DNA of 13,642 nucleotides from Erysipelotrichaceae bacterium (GCA_900759455.1 CAAEVI010000085.1:1-13642), one strand, 5' to 3'. Counted from the stretch's first letter, positions 1 through 8,297 are shown. Numbers and translations are program-made. Notes: generated from the sequence alone by a model not told the origin.

Positions 1-100
1 ATAAGGACACAATCTATCCAAATATTACGGTTCCTTTTTATTTCTGAGGCTGTTTGACAAATGCTGTTTCAATCATTTCTCGTTACAGCCCCTTTAATTC

Positions 101-155
101 TTTAGAAATTATTTAGATTTTTGCCCGTATTTCATTAGTATTCCGCTTCTACAAT
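101..155 (+). promoter_or_regulatory. Candidate promoter/operator of the TVP38-regulator-kinase operon
   Basis: TTTAGA occurs at 101-106 and again at 112-117, an 11-bp period, with a related TTTAAT at 93-98. Direct repeats one helical turn apart are the usual target of OmpR-family regulators, and such a regulator is encoded in the operon downstream. Two -10 hexamers are possible: TAGTAT at 136-141, which would place the second repeat over the -35 region, and TACAAT at 150-155. Autoregulation is inferred. The region is AT-rich, so chance repeats are possible. Confidence 0.3.
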
Positions 156-174
156 ATAAAGCGGGGTGAAGGAA

Positions 175-771
175 ATGGAACATGACATGCGATGGCTGAA
201 AGCAACGAAATACATGATGCTGATAGGAACGATTATGCTTTGCCTGTTTGTTGTATATCTGGGAACCGGCAACTGTCTCTCCGATCCAAAGGCCTTCCAA
301 CAAATGCTGCAGGGATTTGGATTGTTGGCACCGCTGGCATTTATTGCGATTCAGATCATACAGACTGTTCTGCCGATCATTCCGGGCGGTGTTTCCAGTG
401 CTGTCGGCATCATTGTATTCGGACCGCTGGAAGGATTTATTTATAATTATGTCGGTCTTCTGATCGGAGCTTATCTTGCATTTCGGCTGGTGAGACGTTA
501 TGGAAAACAATTTATATTGAAGGTTGTGGAAAAAAAGACGTATGATAAATACATCGGGTGGCTGGAAAAAGGAAAAAAATTTGATTTCTTTTTTGCGTTG
601 GCAATTTTTCTGCCAGGAATGCCGGATGATATTCTCTGCATGATCTGTGCCCTGACAACGATGAGCACAAAACGATTTATGCTGATCAATCTTCTGTGCA
701 AGCCATTCGGTCTTATTCTTTATTCTTTTGGAATGAAAGAAATACTGTTGTTGTTGAGCAGATTCTTTTGA
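175..771 (+). CDS. TVP38/TMEM64 (DedA-like) membrane protein
   Basis: This is a 198-residue integral membrane protein of the TVP38/TMEM64 (YdjX/YtxB-like, SNARE-associated/VTT) group. The sequence shows an N-terminal membrane segment, a hydrophobic stretch leading into a Gly/Pro-rich re-entrant region (LPIIPGG, then a GPLEGF segment), an aromatic/Arg-rich linker, the late signature FLPGMPDD, and a C-terminal pair of hydrophobic segments ending in KPFGLILYSFG. The family is implicated in membrane lipid handling or ion homeostasis, but the substrate here is unknown. The ATG at 175 is chosen because GGGGTG at 163-168 is well spaced for it. An in-frame GTG at 166 has no Shine-Dalgarno site, and an ATG at 187 is a third option. 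The stop is 23 bases before the response regulator ATG, so the three genes probably form one operon and this protein may be a target or partner of the sensor. Confidence 0.8.
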   Translation: MEHDMRWLKATKYMMLIGTIMLCLFVVYLGTGNCLSDPKAFQQMLQGFGLLAPLAFIAIQIIQTVLPIIPGGVSSAVGIIVFGPLEGFIYNYVGLLIGAYLAFRLVRRYGKQFILKVVEKKTYDKYIGWLEKGKKFDFFFALAIFLPGMPDDILCMICALTTMSTKRFMLINLLCKPFGLILYSFGMKEILLLLSRFF

Positions 772-794
772 ATGATGAAACAGGGGGAAATATC

Positions 795-1499
795 ATGAAA
801 TATAATATTCTCGTGGTGGAAGATGAAGAAGGAATTCAGGAAACAGTCAAAATTTTTTTGGAGAATCAGGGGTATGCGGTCTTGCAGGCTTTTAACGGCG
901 TGCAGGGACTTCAGATGATAGAAAAAGAACACGTCCATCTCGCTATCGTTGATGTGATGATGCCGATGATGGACGGTATTACAATGGTCATGAAGCTGCG
1001 CCAGCATTCGGATATTCCGGTGATCTTTCTGAGCGCAAAATCAGAGGATATTGACAAAATCACCGGATTGAATATCGGTGGTGATGATTATGTGACCAAA
1101 CCATTTGAGCCGATGGAACTGATTGCAAGAGTGAACTCGAATATCCGTCGTTATTCGCAGATCCTGAATTTGAAGCAAAACATGTCAGATAAAGAAGATG
1201 TCTTGCTGCGGGTAGGAGATCTCAGCCTGAATCCGGATTCGAAAGAAGCCTCGATTCGCGGTGTCAGCATTCATCTCACTGCAAAAGAATATAAGATTCT
1301 CAAACTGCTGATGAGCCAGCCGGGACGCATTTTTTCTTCGGAGCAGATTTACGAACATGTATGGGAAGAAAATGCTGTCAATACCGAGACGATCATGGTT
1401 CATATCCGTAATCTCAGGAAGAAAATCGAAACAGACCCCCGCAATCCGGAATATATCAAAGTGGTGTGGGGAATCGGTTATAAAATTGAAAAAATGTAG
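795..1499 (+). CDS. OmpR/PhoB-family response regulator
   Basis: A 234-residue two-component response regulator. The N-terminal receiver domain (about residues 3-115) has the acidic pair E9-D10, the phosphoacceptor D53 in an IVDVMMP context, S80 in IFLSA, and K102 in TKPF. A short linker leads to a C-terminal winged-helix DNA-binding domain (about residues 137-232) with the LTAKEYKIL start and the WGIGYK end typical of the OmpR/PhoB class. The receiver is complete, so the protein should be phosphorylated by the kinase encoded 8 bases downstream. The ATG at 795 is preceded by AGGGGG at 782-787 with good spacing; an upstream in-frame start at 696 would overlap the previous gene and is rejected. 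The DNA-binding domain is clearly similar, at roughly half its positions by eye, to the receiver-less protein at 8298. A role in low-magnesium or envelope-stress control is possible from context but not shown. Confidence 0.93.
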   Translation: MKYNILVVEDEEGIQETVKIFLENQGYAVLQAFNGVQGLQMIEKEHVHLAIVDVMMPMMDGITMVMKLRQHSDIPVIFLSAKSEDIDKITGLNIGGDDYVTKPFEPMELIARVNSNIRRYSQILNLKQNMSDKEDVLLRVGDLSLNPDSKEASIRGVSIHLTAKEYKILKLLMSQPGRIFSSEQIYEHVWEENAVNTETIMVHIRNLRKKIETDPRNPEYIKVVWGIGYKIEKM

Positions 1500-1507
1500 G
1501 TGATGAA

Positions 1508-3574
1508 ATGAAAAACAAAGGACAAAAAATATTTCTTCTAATTTTTGTATTGCTGATTTCCTTTATGAGTGTAACTATCGTGGGATTGTATGACAATGCA
1601 AAAGGATATGATTCAAATAAAGTGAACAGAATTCAGGATTATTATAAAGAACAGTTTCAGATTTTTACCTTCGATCTGGCTGAAAAACTCGATCCGTCTT
1701 ATGATCCGCTTATCTTCTCTTCAAAACTGAGCGATGAAGAGAAGAAAATGATTTCGGCGGAATATGAGGCCATGCGCAATGACTTTAATGCGTTTTTCAC
1801 CAATGATTCAGCCTTTTTTTATGTTGCCGAAGATCTTGACACAGGCAACATCGTCAGCAATCTTTCAGATCCAAAACAGGATTCATCCAAGACAGATGAT
1901 CATCGTTTTTATGTGTCGTTTCGTTTTGATGAGAAGGGTGAGTGCAGTATCAGCGGAGATCTGACTTTGGATATTTTCGATGCTTATAATTTTTATGCTC
2001 TGTTTCCTTCTGTGGAAGATGTTTATTATCCTGAGATTCAGATAAATCCGCCGGAAAATATGGAATTTCAGTTTATGATTTCCTCCACTGCTTTTTCCTA
2101 TCTGGGCATTTCAGGTTATCTGAATTCATGGGATCAGTTTAATGCTTTCGGCGGAATCAGCTTTTTTGTCGCAGCTGCGGTATTGTTTGTTTTTCTGCTT
2201 TTCTATCCTATTCGCTATGTCTGTGAAGTTCAGCCTTTTAAAACAATTCGTAACTGGAGCATAGAGATCAATCTGTTTCTTTTGCCTTCACTGGTTACCC
2301 TGGCATTTATGGTGTCCATGCTGAGTGCCAGTTTTACGATCAATGGCGAATTTTCTTATTTATTGAACGAATACGGCCTGATCGTCAGTGACATGATCGT
2401 GCTTGGCTTTAATTTTGTCGTCTGGTTTTTGTCAATGATCATTTTATCTCTCACCATCTTTGAGCTCAAATATATCGTTGTTTACGGACCGATACGGTTT
2501 ATCAAAGAACATTCGCTGACTGCTTCATGCATACGGTGGATCAAAAAAACGATCGATGATCTCTTTACTGTCGATCTCAGCATGCCGTTTTATAAACAGC
2601 TGCTCCTTCTCATTCTCGGAAATGCATTGGTCATGCTGTTTTTCGGCATCCTTAATTTTTCTTTGATGATCATTTGCACGCTGCTTTATTCGATTGCTTT
2701 ATTTTATTTCATATACAGGCATCTGATCGAGATACAGCAGAATTATCATAAGCTTCTGGCTTCGATCCGCGGCATCGTTTCCAATCATTTTGAAAAAACA
2801 GATGAGGATTTCGGTATTTTTGCCTCCGGAAGAGAGGAACTGGAAAAATTAAGCGTAAACTTTGAAGAAGCAGTCCAGGAGAAAGTGCGCTCCGAAAAAA
2901 TGAAGACAGAATTGATTTCAAATGTTTCTCATGATCTGAAGACGCCTTTGACCTGCATAAAAAATTATGCGGCACTATTGGATGATGATGCATTAAGCAG
3001 TGAAAAGCGTCATGAATACCAGGAAAAGCTGAAAAAATATGCGAATCGTCTGAAGACGCTGATCGATGATCTGCTGGAAATCAGCAAGGTAGAAAGCGGA
3101 AATTTAAAACTGGAACCGGCTAATCTGAATATCATCGATCTGCTGGATCAGGTCTATATGCAAAGCGAGGAAGCTCTAAACGCTAAAAACATAACCGTGA
3201 TTCGACACTATGCGGACAAAAAACTGATTCTTTGCCTGGACAGCAATAAAACATACCGTATTTTTGAAAATCTGTTTACCAATATCAGTAAATATGCCAT
3301 GCCGAACTCTAGGGTATATGTCAGCGTCAAAGAGGAAAATGGCAGGGTGAAAATCGAAATGAATAATGTTTCGGAACAGCCGATGGATTTTACCAGCAGT
3401 GAGATCATGGAACGTTTTGTCCGCGGGGATAAGTCACGCTCACAGCAGGGCAGCGGACTGGGACTGGCCATTGCCCGCAGTTTTACACAGGCACAGGGAG
3501 GTACATTTGAACTGAAGATCGATTGTGATCTTTTTAAAGTACGAATAGAATTTGAAAAAGAACAGGAAAAATAA
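1508..3574 (+). CDS. Multi-pass membrane sensor histidine kinase
   Basis: A 688-residue sensor kinase. A first membrane helix (about residues 9-27) is followed by a roughly 180-residue extracytoplasmic domain (28-210), then a group of further helices near 217-236, 255-275, 295-320 and 364-400. The cytoplasmic part has a dimerisation/phosphoacceptor helix with H475 in SHDLKTPLT, and an ATPase domain with the N box ENLFTNISKYA (N592) and the G2 box GSGLGLAIA starting at G648. The usual DxG of the G1 box is replaced by an MNNVSEQPMDF segment. This variant is, from memory, known in a Bacillota kinase subfamily with the same ERFVRGD and KYAMP signatures, so it does not by itself mean loss of activity. 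The start at 1508 has AGGTGAT just upstream and lies 8 bases after the regulator stop, implying translational coupling. The signal sensed is unknown. Confidence 0.92.
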   Translation: MKNKGQKIFLLIFVLLISFMSVTIVGLYDNAKGYDSNKVNRIQDYYKEQFQIFTFDLAEKLDPSYDPLIFSSKLSDEEKKMISAEYEAMRNDFNAFFTNDSAFFYVAEDLDTGNIVSNLSDPKQDSSKTDDHRFYVSFRFDEKGECSISGDLTLDIFDAYNFYALFPSVEDVYYPEIQINPPENMEFQFMISSTAFSYLGISGYLNSWDQFNAFGGISFFVAAAVLFVFLLFYPIRYVCEVQPFKTIRNWSIEINLFLLPSLVTLAFMVSMLSASFTINGEFSYLLNEYGLIVSDMIVLGFNFVVWFLSMIILSLTIFELKYIVVYGPIRFIKEHSLTASCIRWIKKTIDDLFTVDLSMPFYKQLLLLILGNALVMLFFGILNFSLMIICTLLYSIALFYFIYRHLIEIQQNYHKLLASIRGIVSNHFEKTDEDFGIFASGREELEKLSVNFEEAVQEKVRSEKMKTELISNVSHDLKTPLTCIKNYAALLDDDALSSEKRHEYQEKLKKYANRLKTLIDDLLEISKVESGNLKLEPANLNIIDLLDQVYMQSEEALNAKNITVIRHYADKKLILCLDSNKTYRIFENLFTNISKYAMPNSRVYVSVKEENGRVKIEMNNVSEQPMDFTSSEIMERFVRGDKSRSQQGSGLGLAIARSFTQAQGGTFELKIDCDLFKVRIEFEKEQEK

Positions 3575-3580
3575 ATGAAG

Positions 3581-3616
3581 GAAAAGCCGGAAGAGAATTT
3601 CCGGTTTTCTTTTTCA
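3581..3616 (+). terminator. Intrinsic terminator after the sensor kinase
   Basis: A ten-pair stem is formed by AAAGCCGGAA (3583-3592) and TTCCGGTTTT (3599-3608), including one G-T pair, around a six-base GAGAAT loop. It is followed by a T-rich tail (TTCTTTTTC). It starts seven bases after the kinase stop and closes the operon. Confidence 0.85.
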
Positions 3617-3791
3617 AACCTTTTTTCAGCTTTTGCTTATGATTCTGTCTGCACAGATTCATAAACGAAAGGTAGAGATTATCATGCCGGAAGTCGATCT
3701 TATGATTCGTAAGCCGTTTGCTTCGTTGCTGAAACGCCCGTTTGGCTTGATGTTTTGCACATAAGGACAAAGAGAGAACGTTCATCTGCAC

Positions 3792-3820
3792 TTGACTCCT
3801 GACAAAATGTAAAATAACAG
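3792..3820 (+). promoter_or_regulatory. Possible sigma-A promoter for the DUF2971/lipoprotein unit
   Basis: TTGACT at 3792-3797 is a near-consensus -35. Exactly 17 bases later TAACAG (3815-3820) could act as a weak -10. The better-looking TAAAAT hexamers at 3810 and 3822 are at unsuitable distances (12 and 24 bases). The 250-base gap from 3617 to here holds no gene I can support. A 26-codon frame (3684-3764) has only a poorly spaced ribosome site and is not called. Confidence 0.35.
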
Positions 3821-3866
3821 GTAAAATAAAGACAGCAGATCAGTGTAAAGGAAAAGAGGAACGGCG

Positions 3867-4937
3867 ATGATCATACTGGAAAAGGAACAACTGGACAATT
3901 ATCGATATATGGTTGCCAAGAGTGTATTTCTGATCAGCACTCGAAATTTTGAACTTATAGAAAATATTCCGGAAAGTAACGTGATGTTTGTTTTTGACCG
4001 GCAAAGGGAAACGCAAATCTGTATTTCTTTATTGGCAAAACCGACAATAAAACTGCCGAAGGAACAAACGATTCATGTGTATTACCAGACTGCCAAGTAT
4101 TTGAAAAAGGAGAAAAGCCGAATACGCGATACAGAGAAGGATGAACAATATCGTTTTCATCTCCTGGATCCTTCCTTCAACAGTCTGTTTAAAGAACATC
4201 TGCGCATGGCTTTCATGGATACTGATCAATTTCTCGTCATGATGAGCAATTATCCCTGGCGAAAGAAAATCGTTGAATCACTGCTTAAAGAATCGCTGTC
4301 GAAAACAAAAACACTTTACAAATATTATGCACAGGATACAGTCGTAAACAATAACCATGATGTGAATGACGGTAAGCTTTCGTTTGTGCATCCTAAATAT
4401 TTTAATGATCCTTTTGACTGCAACTGTGTGTTTGCCAACAATAAAGATATGAGCAGTCTGTTTCGGGTGCTCTGCATGACGCCGATGCATAAAAATATAC
4501 TGATGTGGTCTTATTATGCACAGGATCATAAAGGTTACTGTTTTGAATTTGACTACGATGATATCGTCAGGGAAATCAGACAGCTGAAGATCAACGGAAT
4601 CTGTATCATCGGTACGGTCGACTACAATAAGAAGCGGCCGCCGCAAAAATCAAAGATCAATACATTCTCTTATACGGATCTGAAATTTTATATCAAAGCA
4701 ACGTTTACGAAATACGAGGAATGGAAACATGAACGTGAATATCGTTTCGTGCTGATTTCCAAGGATTATTCCTTCGGTGAACCGTTTCAGACAAATGAAT
4801 TTATTACGATGGATATACCGATCAAGAAAATTTTCCGGGGTGTCAACGGAAGTCCTGCACCGATTTATGACAGTCATCGCAGGAGCCTTTCTTGCACTGC
4901 CCTGAAGAAAGACGGCAGCGATTATCTGCTGAAATAA
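3867..4937 (+). CDS. DUF2971 domain protein
   Basis: A 356-residue soluble protein. The part from residue 150 on matches the DUF2971 pattern as I know it: LYKYY at 150-154, HPKYFNDPFDC at 175-185, ILMWSYYAQDHKGYCFEFD ending at D228 (the family's W-S-x-Y-A...H-x-G-x-C-x-E-F/Y-D motif), and EWKHEREYRF around W286-R293. The family's biochemical role is not established, and I do not assign one. The first ~145 residues are not recognisable. They contain no membrane segment and may be a separate domain, longer than in minimal DUF2971 proteins. The start is supported by GAGGA at 3856-3860, six bases upstream. The stop is 23 bases before the lipoprotein gene, suggesting co-transcription. DUF2971 genes are often found in accessory regions, so this two-gene unit may be a later insertion between the sensor operon and the pump locus. 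Confidence 0.75.
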   Translation: MIILEKEQLDNYRYMVAKSVFLISTRNFELIENIPESNVMFVFDRQRETQICISLLAKPTIKLPKEQTIHVYYQTAKYLKKEKSRIRDTEKDEQYRFHLLDPSFNSLFKEHLRMAFMDTDQFLVMMSNYPWRKKIVESLLKESLSKTKTLYKYYAQDTVVNNNHDVNDGKLSFVHPKYFNDPFDCNCVFANNKDMSSLFRVLCMTPMHKNILMWSYYAQDHKGYCFEFDYDDIVREIRQLKINGICIIGTVDYNKKRPPQKSKINTFSYTDLKFYIKATFTKYEEWKHEREYRFVLISKDYSFGEPFQTNEFITMDIPIKKIFRGVNGSPAPIYDSHRRSLSCTALKKDGSDYLLK

Positions 4938-4960
4938 AAAGAAAGTAGAGCGATGAAACT

Positions 4961-5443
4961 ATGCATATGTTAAGGCGATTCATCCTTGTGTTGTTTCTTA
5001 TTTGCCCGCTTATGATCGGCGGATGTAGTCAGGGAGAAACGGAAACTGATCTGTTAGCGGATAATGACGAGAGTCTGATTTATGAGGAAACGATTTCTCC
5101 CAATGAAGACTATGTTTCTTCTCAGGATGACATTGTATATTATACAATTCGGTTTTATCAGGATGAGGATGACAAGATAACTGTTACGGCGGATTCCAAT
5201 GACCTTCTTTTTGAAAAAATGGAATATGAGGTGCCGGCAGATGTCCGCATTTCAAAAGAAAACATTAAAATTACGTGGATGACGATGATGGGAAATCCAG
5301 ATGCGTCAAAAGAAGATCAACTGGCTATTGCACAGGTAAAAATAAGCATTGATGAAGAGGTACTGGATGAGCGAAAGATCAATTTCGCATCCAATGCATT
5401 TGATATCATAACAAAGATAGCGGGACAGGAAGATCAAAATTAA
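4961..5443 (+). CDS. Small acidic lipoprotein, function unknown
   Basis: A 160-residue predicted lipoprotein. The N-terminus is a type II signal peptide: RR at 5-6, a hydrophobic core, and the lipobox IGGC with the lipidated cysteine at C22. The mature part begins with an acidic, low-complexity linker (about residues 24-57, many D and E), followed by a small domain with alternating beta-like stretches such as VYYTIRFYQDEDD, KITVTAD and IAQVKISIDEEV. I recognise no named family. The protein would sit on the outer face of the membrane, where its acidic stretch could bind cations, but this is speculation. The ribosome site is weak (AGAG at 4947-4950), and an ATG six bases later (4967) is an alternative start. 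It is probably cotranscribed with the DUF2971 gene and followed by a strong terminator. Confidence 0.72.
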   Translation: MHMLRRFILVLFLICPLMIGGCSQGETETDLLADNDESLIYEETISPNEDYVSSQDDIVYYTIRFYQDEDDKITVTADSNDLLFEKMEYEVPADVRISKENIKITWMTMMGNPDASKEDQLAIAQVKISIDEEVLDERKINFASNAFDIITKIAGQEDQN

Positions 5444-5455
5444 AGGAACTCTTAT

Positions 5456-5508
5456 GCTTTAAGCAATGTTTCGAATTCTTTCGATAAACTGTGCTTAAAG
5501 CTTTTTTT
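5456..5508 (+). terminator. Intrinsic terminator after the lipoprotein
   Basis: A perfect ten-base inverted repeat, GCTTTAAGCA (5456-5465) and TGCTTAAAGC (5492-5501), encloses a 26-base loop that can itself fold weakly (GTTT...AAAC). Seven T residues follow (5502-5508). It starts 12 bases after the lipoprotein stop and separates that unit from the pump locus. Confidence 0.85.
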
Positions 5509-5556
5509 ATCAGTAAAAGACAGTGGTGCGATAAAATCGGCTGTTTCGCTTACGAA

Positions 5557-5599
5557 GCAAGAAAAAAGCAAGATATCGATGAGAACGATATGATATGAT
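5557..5599 (+). promoter_or_regulatory. Operator-like GCAAGA direct repeat and extended -10 upstream of mgtA1
   Basis: GCAAGA occurs at 5557-5562 and 5568-5573, an 11-bp period. After 20 bases comes an extended -10 element, TGA plus TATGAT (5591-5599), with no convincing -35. A start of transcription near 5606 would give a leader of about 20 bases, ending in the GGAGGTG ribosome site. The second repeat would then sit over the -35 region, the layout of activator-dependent OmpR/PhoB-class promoters. The same element recurs upstream of mgtC (8816-8839), matching at 20 of 24 positions. Unlike the mgtC copy, this one is not part of a hairpin, which favours a role in DNA binding. Confidence 0.55.
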
Positions 5600-5612
5600 T
5601 ACAGCAACGCAT

Positions 5613-5619
5613 GGAGGTG
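5613..5619 (+). promoter_or_regulatory. Ribosome binding site that fixes the mgtA1 start
   Basis: GGAGGTG at 5613-5619 is a strong Shine-Dalgarno site, six bases before the ATG at 5626. It lies inside the reading frame that would begin at the ATG at 5611, so that longer start has no ribosome site of its own and is unlikely. Confidence 0.8.
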
Positions 5620-5625
5620 GAAAAA

Positions 5626-8280
5626 ATGAAAAAAGGTCATGCGATTCATCGTCGTGTGCTTACGTATGCCTGCATGAGCAAAGATGCATTGTATCGTGAT
5701 TTTCAAATCAATGATCATGGCTATGATGATGAACAGACAGAAAAAAGCCGTGCCCGTTACGGAAAAAATGTTTTGTCGGGAAGGACATCGGATACGGTGC
5801 TTTATCGTTTGCGACGTTCATTTGTCAATCCTTTTACCGTGATCCTTTTTGTGCTGGCCATTATTTCGTATGTCACCGATGTCATTCTGCCTACTACTTT
5901 CAGTCGGAATGTTACGACGGCGGCAGTCATTTTGTGCATGCTGCTGATTGGCGGTGTTGTTCGTTTTATCCAGGAATTGAGGGCAAAACATGTTGCCGAC
6001 CGGCTGACTCAGATGGTCGCTTCGACAGTGTCTGTTCGAAGCGACAAGCAATGGCAGAAAATGTCTTCAACGCAGCTGGTAGTGGGAGATCGGATACGTC
6101 TGTCTGCCGGGGACCGTGTACCCGCAGATATTCGACTGACAGTAACAAAAGACCTGTTTGTTTCTCAGTCTGTCCTTACCGGAGAGAGCGCGATCCTGGA
6201 AAAGGATGCTGCTGTTTTGTCTTTTGAGCAGGCTCATTCATACGCGGATTATCATAATCTGGCCTTTATGGGATCATCTGTTATCGGCGGTACAGGAGAA
6301 GGAATCGTGCTTGCCGTTGGTGCGGATACCGTCTACGGCGGCTTTTCAACAGCAGACAAACAGTTGAAAAATGGCTTTGATCATGGTGCAAATTCCATTG
6401 CATGGGTGTTGATTCGCTTTATGGCCGTGCTGGTTCCCATTGTTTTCCTTGCCTGTGGATTTACAAAAGGAGACTGGGTTTCCGCCTTTCTGTTTGCACT
6501 TTCCGTTGCGGTCGGCTTGACGCCGGAGATGCTTCCGATGGTCATCAATGCCTGCCTTGCCAAAGGTAGTGCGGCGATGGGGAGAAAGCAAACGATCGTC
6601 AAGAATATCAATGCCATGCAGGGATTTGGCAGTATGGATATTTTATGTGTGGATAAGACCGGAACCTTGACCGGCGATCATATTTCTCTGGAATATTATA
6701 TGGATATTTTGGGGAACGAAAGTCAGCGTATCCTGGATCTTGCTTACTTGAACAGTCTGTATCATACCGGCAGCGAACATCATCTGGATGAGGCAATCTT
6801 AAAGTATCGTGAAATGCCGGGGCATCTTGACCACTATCGGGAGCTTGAACGAGAGTATCGGAAACTGGATGAACTCCCTTTTGATCATGAGCGAAGGCTG
6901 GCCAGTGTTCTTGTGCAGCATGGCAGTGAAAAGCTGCTTGTGATCAAAGGCAGTATCTATGATGTGTTTCAACGATGCACGCATGTGGAATATCGGGGAG
7001 AATGTTTCGACATTGACAGTAGTGACGCCGCAAGCATTCATGCGGTGGTGGATGATATGATGGAAGACGGCATGAAGGTATTGGCCGTAGCCTGTAAGCC
7101 GCTGTCGCGGACACAATTGTCGAGAGAAGACGAGAACGGACTGATCCTGCTGGGTTATCTTGCGTTCTTTGATGCACCGAAACAAAGTGCTGCCGCGGCC
7201 ATTGAAAAGCTGCAGCAGCTGCATGTCGGGGTAAGGGTGCTGACCGGAGATAATCAGGATGTTGCACTTTCGATCTGTCGAAGACTGGGCATCGACACTG
7301 CCGCAGTATTGAGAGGAAGCGAACTGGAAGAACTGACAGAGGAAGAACTTCCGGTAAAGGTTGAATATACGAGCGTTTTCTCGGAACTGTCCCCAAAACA
7401 AAAAGCGCAGATCGTAGGAATTTTGCGCTCAAACGGACATACCGTCGGTTTTTTGGGAGACGGCATGAATGATTTACCGGCTGTCGTGGAATCGGATGTG
7501 GGAATCTCCGTCGATACGGCTGCCGCGGCTGTTAAAGAAGGCGCAGATGTCGTATTGCTGAAGAAAGATCTGAATGTGCTGGAGGAAGGCATCATAGAAG
7601 GACGGAAGGCATTTTCCAATGTTTCCAAATATATCAGAATCACAGCTTCCTCTAATTTCGGAAATATTTTTTCGATCGTTGTAGCCAGTATCTTTCTGCC
7701 GTTTTTTCCCATGGCTTCATTGCAGCTTTTGTTATTGAATCTTCTTTATGACATTCTATGTCTTGTTTTGCCATGGGATCATGTTGATGAAGATGCTTAT
7801 TCGAAACCGTTGGAATGGTCCGGCCGGACACTGGGACGTTTTATGCGTTTTTTCGGACCGATCAGTTCGGTATTTGATATCATTACTTATGCATATTTGT
7901 TTTTTATATTGTGTCCCGCTGTATGCGGAGGTACTTTTGCGTCTCTTACGGAAACAGCTGCACAGCTGCGTTTTATCGCACTGTTTCAATCAGGGTGGTT
8001 TCTGGAGTCTATGTGGACGCAGATATTGATCCTTCATTTGCTGCGGACCGAAAAAGTACCGTTGATGCAGAGCAGACCTTCGTGGCCGGTGCTTCTGGTT
8101 ACTTTGTTCGGTACGCTGCTTTTTACGCTCTTCACCGCGACATCGATAGGACAACTGATCGGTTTGACCGCACTGCCTTTGCGTTACTTTTTTTTTCTGG
8201 GAATCATTCTTTTACTATATCTGTTGTGGGTCACATTGGCAAAGCGATGGTATATCCGTCGCTATCATGAACTGCTTTGA
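5626..8280 (+). CDS. mgtA: MgtA-type (P3B) magnesium-translocating P-type ATPase 1
   Basis: An 884-residue P-type ATPase close in length to enterobacterial MgtA (about 900). By family it imports Mg2+ across the cytoplasmic membrane using ATP. It has an N-terminal cation-ATPase domain and two early membrane helices, the actuator motif TGES from T185, the fourth-helix motif PEMLP from P300, phosphorylated aspartate D343 in DKTGTLT, KGS in the nucleotide domain, TGDN from T540, and the hinge GDGMND (G611-D616). Late P3B signatures are SSNFGNIFS and NLLYDILCLVLPWDHVDED, followed by the last helices. The motif usually read DPPK is DAPK here. All catalytic residues are present, so it should be active. 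It lies behind the GCAAGA repeat promoter, and its stop is 17 bases before the winged-helix gene, with which it probably forms one transcript. It is a diverged paralogue of the pump at 10177. Specificity for Mg2+ over Ni2+ or Co2+ is taken from the family. Confidence 0.93.
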   Translation: MKKGHAIHRRVLTYACMSKDALYRDFQINDHGYDDEQTEKSRARYGKNVLSGRTSDTVLYRLRRSFVNPFTVILFVLAIISYVTDVILPTTFSRNVTTAAVILCMLLIGGVVRFIQELRAKHVADRLTQMVASTVSVRSDKQWQKMSSTQLVVGDRIRLSAGDRVPADIRLTVTKDLFVSQSVLTGESAILEKDAAVLSFEQAHSYADYHNLAFMGSSVIGGTGEGIVLAVGADTVYGGFSTADKQLKNGFDHGANSIAWVLIRFMAVLVPIVFLACGFTKGDWVSAFLFALSVAVGLTPEMLPMVINACLAKGSAAMGRKQTIVKNINAMQGFGSMDILCVDKTGTLTGDHISLEYYMDILGNESQRILDLAYLNSLYHTGSEHHLDEAILKYREMPGHLDHYRELEREYRKLDELPFDHERRLASVLVQHGSEKLLVIKGSIYDVFQRCTHVEYRGECFDIDSSDAASIHAVVDDMMEDGMKVLAVACKPLSRTQLSREDENGLILLGYLAFFDAPKQSAAAAIEKLQQLHVGVRVLTGDNQDVALSICRRLGIDTAAVLRGSELEELTEEELPVKVEYTSVFSELSPKQKAQIVGILRSNGHTVGFLGDGMNDLPAVVESDVGISVDTAAAAVKEGADVVLLKKDLNVLEEGIIEGRKAFSNVSKYIRITASSNFGNIFSIVVASIFLPFFPMASLQLLLLNLLYDILCLVLPWDHVDEDAYSKPLEWSGRTLGRFMRFFGPISSVFDIITYAYLFFILCPAVCGGTFASLTETAAQLRFIALFQSGWFLESMWTQILILHLLRTEKVPLMQSRPSWPVLLVTLFGTLLFTLFTATSIGQLIGLTALPLRYFFFLGIILLLYLLWVTLAKRWYIRRYHELL

Positions 8281-8297
8281 AAAAGGGGGGATCTGGC

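Noticed and set aside
54..59. Perfect -35 hexamer TTGACA near the left end
   Set aside because: No acceptable -10 occurs 16-18 bases downstream, and the distance to the first gene is long.
3684..3764. 26-codon frame in the gap after the kinase terminator
   Set aside because: The AAAGG upstream is too far (about 13 bases), and there is no feature beyond a short basic peptide.
3810..3829. TAAAATAA repeated at 3810 and 3822 as a regulator operator
   Set aside because: The period is 12 bases, the sequence is simple A/T-rich, and it overlaps the proposed -10 area, so chance is the better explanation.
5509..5625. M-box (ykoK) Mg2+ riboswitch before mgtA1
   Set aside because: The space after the terminator is only ~115 bases, none of the conserved M-box segments is visible, and the likely transcript leader is about 20 bases.
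5611..5625. Longer mgtA1 start at the ATG at 5611
   Set aside because: The strong ribosome site GGAGGTG lies inside this extension and serves the ATG at 5626; nothing suitable precedes 5611.
6799..7712. Long - strand frames inside the mgtA1 gene
   Set aside because: They lie wholly opposite a conserved ATPase with intact motifs and have compositions typical of antisense shadows.
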